The notes under the pieces were generated by a model. The model was given only the letters and a program-made list of their open reading frames with translations. It was not told the origin of the DNA and did no database searches. Source: an uncultured Oscillospiraceae bacterium (GTDB taxonomy: Bacteria > Bacillota > Clostridia > Oscillospirales > Acutalibacteraceae). Taken from it: a stretch of 57,045 nt of DNA. The stretch spans positions 1-57,045 of the forward strand of contig URGJ01000008.1 in assembly GCA_900547445.1 (NCBI GenBank), given 5' to 3'. The translations under genes were made by a program, and so were the position numbers. This document shows, in pieces, positions 1 to 7,818 of this stretch (position 1 is its first letter; the number at the start of each line of letters is the position of its first letter).

Positions 1-67
1 GCAGAAAAACAAAAATGCGGCTGACCGCCGCCGAACATTGAAAATACAGGTTTTTTCGACAGACTGA
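1..67 (+). repeat. Right end of a dispersed repeat (copy A)
   Basis: This segment matches 31634-31699 with about five differences over 67 bases, including the shared cores AAAAATGCGGCTGACC, CCGAACATTGAAAAT and TTTTTCGACAGACTG. The window edge cuts the element, so the part equivalent to 31505-31633 is not visible here. Each copy is followed directly by a hairpin and a T-run. It may be the 3' end of a structured RNA or a small non-autonomous element. Confidence 0.75.
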
Positions 68-97
68 GACTGCCTCGTTTTCGAGGCGGTCTTTTTT
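68..97 (+). terminator. Rho-independent terminator at the end of repeat copy A
   Basis: GACTGCCTCG pairs with CGAGGCGGTC (ten pairs, one G-U) around a TTTT loop and is followed by six T residues. It isolates the phage-like cassette from transcription entering from the left. No convincing sigma-A promoter is visible between it and the first gene at 158. Confidence 0.8.
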
Positions 98-157
98 ATG
101 TCGGTGAATGTCCATAGTGCTTAGGTGTATTATCACAATCGCCGGGAGGGAAACAAA

Positions 158-427
158 ATGCGAGAGAATGATAAGCTGCTTTATAAAACCTTGAAGACGC
201 TGCTTAACGAAAGGCTGTCGGACGCGGAGGCTCAGTCGCTTAAAGACGAGGGATTTGAAGTTAAAAATCCCACAAGAAAGACCGCGGTTATGATAGCGCT
301 TTACAAAAAAGCCGCCTCAGGGGATCTTTCGGCTATAAAGGAGCTGCGTTCGATCGTAAGCGAAAAGGATTCGGAAAAAACGGAAACAACGAGGGCGGTG
401 ACAATTATTGACGACGTCGGAAATTAA
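158..427 (+). CDS. Phage terminase small subunit-like protein
   Basis: This 89-residue charged, helical protein lies just upstream of and overlaps a large terminase gene, the usual place of the DNA-recognition small subunit. Small subunits are poorly conserved, so the call rests mainly on position and size. The ATG at 158 is chosen because GGGAGG at 144-149 sits at correct spacing; an in-frame GTG at 125 has no ribosome binding site. The C-terminus is rich in Glu, Thr and Lys. Codon use looks like that of neighbouring host genes, which argues against very recent arrival. Confidence 0.6.
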   Translation: MRENDKLLYKTLKTLLNERLSDAEAQSLKDEGFEVKNPTRKTAVMIALYKKAASGDLSAIKELRSIVSEKDSEKTETTRAVTIIDDVGN

Positions 428-1715
428 GCTTTCCGAAATTATCGGCGGCGGGTACGACGACTTTTGGAGCTGTGAAAAGCGTTACAGAGTATTAAAGGGC
501 GGCAAGGGCTCTAAAAAATCCGCAACAACCGCGCTTAACTTTATTTTCAGACTGATGAAATATAAGGAGAGCAATCTGCTGGTTGTACGTCAGGTTATGA
601 ATACCCACCGAGACAGTACCTTTGCACAGCTTAAATGGGCGCAGGAGCGCTTGGGCGTTTCACATCTTTGGAAAAATACCGTGTCTCCTTTGGAAATGGT
701 GTATATCCCTACGGGACAAAAGATTATTTTCCGCGGATTTGACGATGTGCTAAAGCTTGCCTCAACAACTGTTCCGACAGGTTATCTTAATTTCGTTTGG
801 ATTGAGGAGGCGTTTGAAATTTCCTTGGAAGCCGATTTTGACAAGCTGGATTTATCGGTGCCGAGAGGAAACATAAAGCCGCCGCTTTACAAGCAGACTA
901 CCCTTACATTTAATCCGTGGAGCGGGACGCACTGGCTTAAAAAACGCTTTTTTGACACCGAAAACGCGGAAACTGCAACCTTTTCCACCAATTACCTGAT
1001 AAATGAGTTTTTGGACGATACCGACAGGGCGGTTTTTGAGCGTATGAAAAAGATGAACCGCCGCAAGTACGAGGTGGCGGGGCTTGGCAACTGGGGAATT
1101 TCCGAGGGCTTGGTATACGAAAACTGGACGGTCGGAAAAAAGGAAATACCAAAAGAGGAACAGTACAAGTGGAAAAGCTTTTTCGGGCTTGACTACGGCT
1201 ATACCAACGATCCGACGGGCTTTATTGCCTTTGAGGCAAACCCTATCGACAAGGAGCTTTACATATACCGCGAATTTTGCAAAAGGCGTATGCTTAACTG
1301 CGACATAGCCGAGGAGATAAAGCGTTTGGGTTTTGCAAAGGAGCGCATACGCGCCGACTGCGCGGAGCCAAAGTCAAACGACGATTTAAGGCGCTTGGGG
1401 ATTTCGCGGATTACGCCGTCTGTCAAAGGCAGAGACAGTATTTTAAACGGAATTAACGCTATAAACGAGTACAAAATTACGGTGAACCCCGACTGCGTTA
1501 ATATGATACGCGAGCTGTCCTCCTACGTCTATGACGATACCGCTGCCGAAAACGGAAAACGAATGCCTAAGGACAGCGATAACCATTTATGCGACGCGCT
1601 GAGATACGCCTTTGAGGACGTTAAGCGCTTTCGCCCGAGCCGCGAAAGCGAGGAGGAGTCGGATTACCGCCCCGATATAACCGAATCTGATTTTAACGGA
1701 GGTTGGGATATATGA
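408..1715 (+). CDS. Phage terminase large subunit (packaging ATPase-nuclease)
   Basis: This 435-residue motor protein would pump and cut DNA at a procapsid portal. A Walker A-like GGKGSKKS lies at residues 31-38 and a Walker B FVWIEEA near residue 130. The C-terminal RNase H-fold nuclease shows GLDYGYTNDPTGF, then DCAEPKSND, then DNHLCDALRYA, giving the expected acidic residues. The length is typical of PBSX-type large terminases. The TTG start overlaps the upstream gene by 20 bases, with GAGGG twelve bases before it. Both enzymatic modules look intact, so this is not an obviously decayed remnant. Confidence 0.93.
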   Translation: MTTSEIKLSEIIGGGYDDFWSCEKRYRVLKGGKGSKKSATTALNFIFRLMKYKESNLLVVRQVMNTHRDSTFAQLKWAQERLGVSHLWKNTVSPLEMVYIPTGQKIIFRGFDDVLKLASTTVPTGYLNFVWIEEAFEISLEADFDKLDLSVPRGNIKPPLYKQTTLTFNPWSGTHWLKKRFFDTENAETATFSTNYLINEFLDDTDRAVFERMKKMNRRKYEVAGLGNWGISEGLVYENWTVGKKEIPKEEQYKWKSFFGLDYGYTNDPTGFIAFEANPIDKELYIYREFCKRRMLNCDIAEEIKRLGFAKERIRADCAEPKSNDDLRRLGISRITPSVKGRDSILNGINAINEYKITVNPDCVNMIRELSSYVYDDTAAENGKRMPKDSDNHLCDALRYAFEDVKRFRPSRESEEESDYRPDITESDFNGGWDI

Positions 1716-1903
1716 CAGTACTGGCAATTTTAGCTTCTGCCGCAGCGTCATTCCTTTTCGGATTTCTTTTAGGAGCGCATAACAGGCTGCGCGACAAACC
1801 GGCAAAGAGAGACCTGCCTGTCGGCGGAGAAGAGCTTGAAAAGCTCAGACAGGAATACAGTAATTTTTTATCCTATGACGGCACTGAGCAGTCACAGAGA
1901 TAG
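1712..1903 (+). CDS. Small membrane protein in the packaging cassette
   Basis: The ATG at 1712 follows GGAGG (1698-1702) at good spacing and overlaps the terminase stop by four bases. The 63-residue product has one N-terminal hydrophobic helix (about residues 1-23, small-residue rich with GFLLGA) followed by a charged 40-residue tail with a short Glu/Lys-rich stretch. No family was recognised. A one-helix protein between terminase and scaffold is not a standard part of head modules. A holin role seems unlikely from the single helix and position, but cannot be excluded. Confidence 0.6.
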   Translation: MTVLAILASAAASFLFGFLLGAHNRLRDKPAKRDLPVGGEELEKLRQEYSNFLSYDGTEQSQR

Positions 1904-1921
1904 CAGAAAGGAAGAATAATT

Positions 1922-2563
1922 TTGGAAAACGTTAGTTTGGAAACCGAGGCTATACCTGAGTCTTCGGAGAAGGACGGAACAGAGGAGACGATGGAAACCA
2001 TACCTGAAGCTTCAAACGAAATCTTCGTTCCTGTAAAGTTTAATAAGCAAATAAGAAATTTAGAGCTTGATAAGGCGGCTGAATTGGCGCAAAAAGGGCT
2101 AAAGTTTGAAGCCATAGCCGCCGACTATGATAATTTAAAGCGTATTGCCGCGGAGAACGGTAAGAGCGTTTCGGAATTTCTGTGCGCGCTTAAAGAAAAC
2201 AGCCGCGAAACAAGAAAAAATGAGCTTTTAGAGAAGTGCGGCGGAAACGAGGAAATGGCGGACTATATTTTAAAACTCGAAAAAAATCCCGAGGAAAACT
2301 TAGGATTTGAGGAGCTTAAAGCCGAGTTCCCAGATATAAAGGATATTTCCGAACTGCCCCAGTCGGTTGTTGAAAACGCAAAAATGAAGGGTACGCTTTT
2401 GCTTGATGAGTATTTAAGATACCGTCATAATGCCAAAAGAAACGCTCGCAAAGCGGCGGCTCAAAATGAAAACGCAGATACCTTAAGCATAGGCTCGCAA
2501 ACCGACCGCCGAGGCGGAGTAAGCCCTGAGACCGCCGAATTTTTAAAGGGTCTCTGGCGATAA
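1922..2563 (+). CDS. Scaffold-like head assembly protein
   Basis: This 213-residue protein starts at TTG 1922 behind AGAAAGGAAG. The N-terminus is very acidic (Glu/Asp/Ser/Thr, about residues 1-30), the middle is helical and charged, and the C-terminal third is basic (RYRHNAKRNARKAA) and ends in FLKGLWR. That acidic-helical-basic layout and the position immediately before the major capsid gene match internal scaffolding proteins. No protease motif is visible, so nothing in the cassette obviously provides the maturation protease some phages need. The function is inferred from position and composition. Confidence 0.6.
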   Translation: MENVSLETEAIPESSEKDGTEETMETIPEASNEIFVPVKFNKQIRNLELDKAAELAQKGLKFEAIAADYDNLKRIAAENGKSVSEFLCALKENSRETRKNELLEKCGGNEEMADYILKLEKNPEENLGFEELKAEFPDIKDISELPQSVVENAKMKGTLLLDEYLRYRHNAKRNARKAAAQNENADTLSIGSQTDRRGGVSPETAEFLKGLWR

Positions 2564-2589
2564 AATTTTAAAAATACAGGTGATAAATA

Positions 2590-3765
2590 ATGTCTATTAA
2601 TTCCATTGAAAACGCAACAAGATATTCAACAGAGCTTGATAAAATGTTCGCTCAGAAGAGCGCAACCGGTTTTTTTGCAGACAACGCGCTTGCCGCGAAG
2701 TTTGTTGGCGCTAAAACCGTAATAATACCCGACGTGGATTTCCAGGGCCTTGCGGACTACGACCGCGACACAGGCTTTACAAAGGGCGCAATCACGGTGG
2801 CTAACACCTCTTACACCATGGCAATGGACCGCGCCCGTTCGCTTCAGATTGACCGCGAGGATATGAGCGAGACAGGAATTGCAAACCTTGCTGGTAAAAT
2901 TTTGGGCGAATATGTGCGTACAAAGGTAGTTCCTGAGTGCGACGCCTATGTAATTTCTAAATTGGCGGGTCTTGCCGCCACAAGGGCAAACCTTATAAAC
3001 GGAAACACCGCGAAGCCCTACGAGGCGCTTTGCAGTCTTATTAACGAGGTTCAGTCGGTTGTTGGCTACGATGAGGAGCTGGTTGCCTTTGTCGACAGCT
3101 ATATGTACGCGGCGCTTCAGAATTCTGCTGAAATTTCACGTATGATTACCGTTTCCGATTTTAAGCAGGGAGACGTGACCTTAAAGGTTAAATCGATAAA
3201 CGGCGTTGCAATTATCCCCGTTGTATCGGAGCGTATGAAAACAGCCTACACCTTTAACACCGGCGAAAACGGCGGATTTGTTCCCGCTTCTAACGCACGC
3301 GAGGTTTACATGCTCGTATGCCCGAAGAGCGGCGCACATCTTGTTAAGAAAACCGAGAAGATGAGAATTTTTACCCCGGAGCAGAACATAGACGCCGACG
3401 CTTACAAGTTCGACTACCGTATTTATTATGATGTCTTTGTAAACAAGAGCGGTCTTGACTCTGTATGGGCGTGGATTTCTCCCGAAATTACCATTTCCTC
3501 ACAGCCCGCTAATAAGAGCGTTACTTCAGGCAGCATAAGCGGCTCGCTTTCCGTAACAGCGACAAGTGATGCAACGCTTTCTTACCAGTGGTATTCCTGC
3601 GCTGACGAAAACGGAAAATCTCCGGTTAAAATAAGCGGAGCAACAAGCGCCTCTTACACAATCCCGACTACACTTGCAAAGGGTAAATATTACTACTTTG
3701 TAAAGGTTATTGCGGATGGAATTGCGGGAATCAACTCCAATATCGTTACGGTTACCGTAAACTGA
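2590..3765 (+). CDS. Major capsid protein with C-terminal Ig-like domain
   Basis: Residues 1 to about 297 resemble HK97/P22-type coat proteins of Firmicutes phages, with IIPDVDFQGLADYDR and IDREDMSETG stretches followed by a mixed alpha/beta region. Residues about 298-391 form a separate Ser/Thr-rich beta domain with the Ig-like pattern SSQPANKSV...LSYQWYSC...YYYFVKV...VTVTVN. Ig-like domains on phage heads (for example T4 Hoc) are displayed outside and can bind glycans; that role here is inference. The start has AGGTG at 2578. It would build the shell around DNA delivered by the terminase and portal. Confidence 0.85.
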   Translation: MSINSIENATRYSTELDKMFAQKSATGFFADNALAAKFVGAKTVIIPDVDFQGLADYDRDTGFTKGAITVANTSYTMAMDRARSLQIDREDMSETGIANLAGKILGEYVRTKVVPECDAYVISKLAGLAATRANLINGNTAKPYEALCSLINEVQSVVGYDEELVAFVDSYMYAALQNSAEISRMITVSDFKQGDVTLKVKSINGVAIIPVVSERMKTAYTFNTGENGGFVPASNAREVYMLVCPKSGAHLVKKTEKMRIFTPEQNIDADAYKFDYRIYYDVFVNKSGLDSVWAWISPEITISSQPANKSVTSGSISGSLSVTATSDATLSYQWYSCADENGKSPVKISGATSASYTIPTTLAKGKYYYFVKVIADGIAGINSNIVTVTVN

Positions 3766-3781
3766 TATGTGAATATACAAG

Positions 3782-3812
3782 GATTAAAGGGAGCTTAAGT
3801 CTCCCCTTAATC
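3782..3812 (+). other. Stem-loop between capsid and portal genes
   Basis: GATTAAAGGGAG (3782-3793) pairs with CTCCCCTTAATC (3801-3812) with a single mismatch and a seven-base loop. No T-run follows. It could act as a partial terminator or an mRNA stabiliser that lets capsid be made in excess over portal. Confidence 0.5.
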
Positions 3813-3838
3813 AGATTTAACCTGAAGGGAGAATATAA

Positions 3839-5407
3839 ATGAAAAGCAAGCCTTTTGAAATTTTCAGCGAATACCGTGCCGCGGCAGATTTTAAGGCGGG
3901 GCTCGGTCAGCGCGGAATGTATGAGCAAAACCGCATTAACGAGAGGTTTTATATCGGCGATCAGTGGTACGGCGCCAAATGCGGAAACGACCGTCCGCTG
4001 GTGCGGCACAACATAATAAAACGTATAGGCGAATACAAGATGTCGCAGATATTAAGCAATCCGCTTTCGGTAAACTTTTCGGCAGAGGGAGTACCCACGG
4101 CTTCAGAGGGAGCGAAAGGCGGGGAGTATGATGAAATAAACGGAATAATGGCGGCGTTAGGCGGATATTACGGCGTTACGGCGGAAAGAGTAGGTCTTAA
4201 TCAGCTCTATGAGCGGGTGCTGCGAGGCGCTTACGTCACAGGCACGGGCGTGCTTTACACCTATTGGGACGGCGGAATTAGGACAGGCCTTTTTGCGGAC
4301 GAAGAAAAAACAGTACCCATAAAGGGAGACATCGCCTGCGAGGTCCTTAACATCGAGAACGTGTTTTTCGGCGACCTCTATATTGAACAGGTGCAAAATC
4401 AGCCCTACATCATAATTTCAAGCTGCCGCGAAACCGACGAGGTAATTCGAGAGGCACGGAGGCACGGAGCGGATATCGAGACGCTTAAAGAGATTGAATC
4501 GGCTTCGGCAGACGGAAAAATTACGGTTCTTACAAAGCTTTATAAGGAATATAAGCCCGACGGAAGCTATACAATTAAAAGTGTAAAGGTAACCGAAAAC
4601 GCCGTTGTGCGGGAGGATTTTGATACAGGACTTCGGCTTTATCCGCTGGCGCTCTTTTCTTGGGAAAGGTACGGTGGAATTATTTACGGTCAAAGTGAGA
4701 TTACATATCTTATACCCAATCAGATTGCAATTAATCGTATGATAACCGCGAATGTTTGGTCGGCTATGACTTCGGGTATGCCGATGCTTGTGGTAAACGG
4801 CGATACCGTACCCGACGGAATTACCAACGAACCCGGACAGATTATAAAGGTGTTCGGCAGCAGCGAGGAGGTCGCCGGAGCGGTCAGATACGTGGCTCCG
4901 CCTGATTTTTCAAAAAATTTTGACAGCAGCGCTCAGGCTCTTATCAATAATACTCTGACCCAAAGCGGAGCTAACGAGGTGGCGCTCGGCGACAGCCGCG
5001 CGGACAACGCGACCGCGCTTATGACCATGAGGAACGCGGCGGTAATGCCCTTACAAATTGTAAAAAATCGTTTCTATTCCTTTGCGGAGGATATTGCGAG
5101 AATTTGGGCGGATTTCTGGATTGCCTGTTACGGGAGACGGAAAATCAAGCTTTCTCAGGGAAAGGAAATAAGGTATTTGCCATTTGAGGCGGAACGTCTG
5201 AAGGGCTTTATTATAAACGCTAAAATAGAGGTGGGCGCGGGAACTGTATACAGCGAGCGTGAATGTACAAGTACGCTTATCACCCTTTACGAGAAGGGAA
5301 TTATTGACCGCGTTCAGCTCCTCAAACGTTTACCTGACGGAACCATACCTGACAGAGACGGACTTATAAGCGATATTAAGGAGGAAAAAGCAGATGACGG
5401 GTTATGA
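3839..5407 (+). CDS. Phage portal protein
   Basis: This 522-residue protein would form the dodecameric portal through which DNA enters the head. The N-terminal RINERFYIGDQWYG, then ENVFFGD and YGQSEITYLIPNQIAINR, and the late helical segment are typical of SPP1/P22-type portals. The length is in the family range. It starts at ATG 3839 with GAAGGGAG upstream. The gene overlaps the next one by 14 bases, suggesting coupled translation. It is intact, which with the intact terminase and capsid argues for retained function of the head module. Confidence 0.88.
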   Translation: MKSKPFEIFSEYRAAADFKAGLGQRGMYEQNRINERFYIGDQWYGAKCGNDRPLVRHNIIKRIGEYKMSQILSNPLSVNFSAEGVPTASEGAKGGEYDEINGIMAALGGYYGVTAERVGLNQLYERVLRGAYVTGTGVLYTYWDGGIRTGLFADEEKTVPIKGDIACEVLNIENVFFGDLYIEQVQNQPYIIISSCRETDEVIREARRHGADIETLKEIESASADGKITVLTKLYKEYKPDGSYTIKSVKVTENAVVREDFDTGLRLYPLALFSWERYGGIIYGQSEITYLIPNQIAINRMITANVWSAMTSGMPMLVVNGDTVPDGITNEPGQIIKVFGSSEEVAGAVRYVAPPDFSKNFDSSAQALINNTLTQSGANEVALGDSRADNATALMTMRNAAVMPLQIVKNRFYSFAEDIARIWADFWIACYGRRKIKLSQGKEIRYLPFEAERLKGFIINAKIEVGAGTVYSERECTSTLITLYEKGIIDRVQLLKRLPDGTIPDRDGLISDIKEEKADDGL

Positions 5408-5741
5408 TGTCATGAAAAGGGCAACGAGTTTGCTCGGTTATTCGGGAGGCGAGGGAGACCCCGCCGAATCCGATTCAGCCGCGCTTAAAGGCTTAGAAAT
5501 AATAAAGCAGCTATCAATGGATTTAAAGTGCGGAGAGATTTCTTCACTATCGGAAAGCCTTGATATTCCTCAGTCAAAGACCGAAGCGCTCTGCTACGGT
5601 ATGGCAATGCTCCTGGCGCTTACCGAGGGGGACGCAAACAAAAATCGGCTGTTTGCCGAAATATACAATGCAAAGCGGGGAGCGGCCTTAGCTGAAACGG
5701 CTAATATAAAAGACTGCCTTCCCACGTCGACGGTGGGGTAG
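5394..5741 (+). CDS. Small head-tail connector candidate
   Basis: This 115-residue, mainly helical protein is encoded in an overlap with the portal gene. It begins MTGYDVMKRATSLLGY, resembling small adaptor proteins that follow portals and start with a short helix seen in head-tail connectors (DNA packaging, gp6-like). The middle has ALKGLEIIKQLSMDLKCG and an Ala/Leu-rich helix. Identification is by position, size and helical character, not by a diagnostic motif. The stop at 5741 is four bases before the next gene. Confidence 0.5.
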   Translation: MTGYDVMKRATSLLGYSGGEGDPAESDSAALKGLEIIKQLSMDLKCGEISSLSESLDIPQSKTEALCYGMAMLLALTEGDANKNRLFAEIYNAKRGAALAETANIKDCLPTSTVG

Positions 5742-5745
5742 CGAT

Positions 5746-7800
5746 ATGAAATTCGGTTCTTTAATGCATACTGAGCGCAAGACCTTTAAGGTGAGAAATT
5801 TTAAAGCGGGAACGGTTAAGGGACGTCTTGCTTCGGATATTCCCGATAATGCGCTTTCAGATAGCTTAAATATGTGGAGCAACGGCGGAATTTTATGTAC
5901 AAGACCCGGACTTTTCTCTGATTCGGAAAATATAATTAAAAGCGAAAATCCGCCCATTTATGATTCCTTTTCATATAAAGTTACCGACAGTGCGGTTTAT
6001 GTTAACGGCGAATATAAGAAAATCGCTGTCGAGGAGTATTGCGCGGAGGATTCGTTTTATTACTGCAATATATTTTTTGTCGGGGCAGACGGGAGCAGTA
6101 CTTCGGCAGGTGGTTTTATGCTTAACCGTATATCCGGTGAGGATTTTTACCAACCGACAAATATTCTCTTTTACAGCGGCAGCGCAGTAAACGGAGCAGG
6201 CGTGTTCGCGCTTGTAAGCACCCGTAATATATACGACTATACGCAGAAGGGCTATAGGATATATGAGCTGTCGGAAAATCTAAACTCTTGGCAGGAGCTT
6301 AATAGCTTTTATATTCCTGTAGTTTACATAAACGGAAGAGGAAACCGTTATGAGGAAGCAAGAGCTACGGGATATGCGTACGCAGGCAAGCCTATGCTTT
6401 TAGAGTCGCAAAATATGCTTACTGACAGTTTTAAAGCCTATTTCACCTCTGACGGATATTCCTCATGCTTTAGGCTTCCGATTACCGACCTTAATGATGA
6501 AGCGGTAATATGCCGAGTTTACATAAATCCTACAAAATATACCGAATGGCATATTACCGAGGGTCAGAGCTCAGTTACCGCCACATTCTATAACGCTCAA
6601 ATCACCCTGAATATAGACCGAAAAAAGGGAATGCTCAATTTTACAGATTCAGAGGGTGATTATCCGATTCCGATGATGAATATGTACCACGAAAACAATA
6701 TCTGCGTTAAGGCGGGCAAGACTGTGAAAGACGGTTTTGACCGTGCGGTATCCTCAAGCTGCTGTACGGAATACGGGTCAAGAATTCTTTTTTCGGGAGG
6801 AATAGAAAAAGGCAGAATTTTTAGTGTTCATACCGATAATCCACTTTATTTTCCCTGTGATTCTTCCTTTACAGTGGGAGAAGATGACGGTATTAACGCG
6901 CTCTTGAGCTATAAAAACGGGATTTTGGCATTCAGACAGAACGAAATATATGCTTTAACCCTTAAATGCGGCAGCGCAATCAATTCAAACTCTCTTCTGG
7001 CGGATAATGATTCTATATTTTACAACAGCGATTCGTTTACAGTAAAAAAAATAAGCGGCGACAAGGGCTTAAAAAATAAATTATCCTGCCTTATTTACGG
7101 GGATGACGCCGTATGGCTCGGAAGCGACCGCGCGGTTTACGCGCTAAACACCTCGTCATTAGAAATAGCGAAGCTTTCCGACGCAGTTGAAGATTATCTC
7201 GGTTCGTTAAGCGATTCTGAAGCTGCCGGAGCTTTTGCGGTTAAAAATGGCAACCGTTACCTGTTGCTTATCGGAAAAAAAGCTGTTATAATGGATTTCC
7301 GAGATACCGGGCTTAAAAACCCTGCGTGGTATATATGGAGCTTTCCGACAACCGAAACAATGGGAGGCTTTTACTGCGCCGATAAGCTTACTGTTTTTTG
7401 CAAGGGTACTGACAGTAAGGTGTTTTATACCGCTAAGCTTTCGGGCGAGGAGGATACCGATATTTGCTTAAACGGAAGCTCCCCGATAATTAATAAAGAA
7501 TATGTTTCGGGCAGTGCGGTCACAAAAAGCTTTGATTTCGGCAGTATGTCGGGGAAGAAGCTTATAGACAGTATTAATTTTTCCGCTTCATCTGTCGGAA
7601 AGCTTGAAATTTTTATCAACGGAAAAAGCTTTGATAGGCTAAGCCTTGGAGCGCCCGATATGGATTATACCTGCGGAACGCTTAAATCCGTAAAACTGAT
7701 ACCTCATTTAAGCGCCGTTCGCTCCGCTCAGATTAAATTTTGCTCTGAAAACGCTTTTACGCTGGGCGAGCTTATTATTAATTACAGAGATACCGTATAA
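5746..7800 (+). CDS. Phage head-completion/stabilisation protein candidate
   Basis: This 684-residue beta-rich protein has no signal peptide and no membrane helix. It opens with KVRNFKAGTVKGRLASDIP and NMWSNGGILCTRPGL, a pattern like proteins that sit below the portal in podovirus-type particles and have beta-propeller-like repeats. Later segments such as GSRILFSGG, FPCDSSFTVGEDDGIN and YKNGILAFRQNEIYAL look like blade repeats. No catalytic motif was recognised. It is the last structural gene; no tail tube, tape measure, baseplate or fibre gene follows, so it may close the particle. The assignment is by pattern and position. Confidence 0.5.
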   Translation: MKFGSLMHTERKTFKVRNFKAGTVKGRLASDIPDNALSDSLNMWSNGGILCTRPGLFSDSENIIKSENPPIYDSFSYKVTDSAVYVNGEYKKIAVEEYCAEDSFYYCNIFFVGADGSSTSAGGFMLNRISGEDFYQPTNILFYSGSAVNGAGVFALVSTRNIYDYTQKGYRIYELSENLNSWQELNSFYIPVVYINGRGNRYEEARATGYAYAGKPMLLESQNMLTDSFKAYFTSDGYSSCFRLPITDLNDEAVICRVYINPTKYTEWHITEGQSSVTATFYNAQITLNIDRKKGMLNFTDSEGDYPIPMMNMYHENNICVKAGKTVKDGFDRAVSSSCCTEYGSRILFSGGIEKGRIFSVHTDNPLYFPCDSSFTVGEDDGINALLSYKNGILAFRQNEIYALTLKCGSAINSNSLLADNDSIFYNSDSFTVKKISGDKGLKNKLSCLIYGDDAVWLGSDRAVYALNTSSLEIAKLSDAVEDYLGSLSDSEAAGAFAVKNGNRYLLLIGKKAVIMDFRDTGLKNPAWYIWSFPTTETMGGFYCADKLTVFCKGTDSKVFYTAKLSGEEDTDICLNGSSPIINKEYVSGSAVTKSFDFGSMSGKKLIDSINFSASSVGKLEIFINGKSFDRLSLGAPDMDYTCGTLKSVKLIPHLSAVRSAQIKFCSENAFTLGELIINYRDTV

Positions 7801-7818
7801 TATTTTCGGGAGGGCGTT

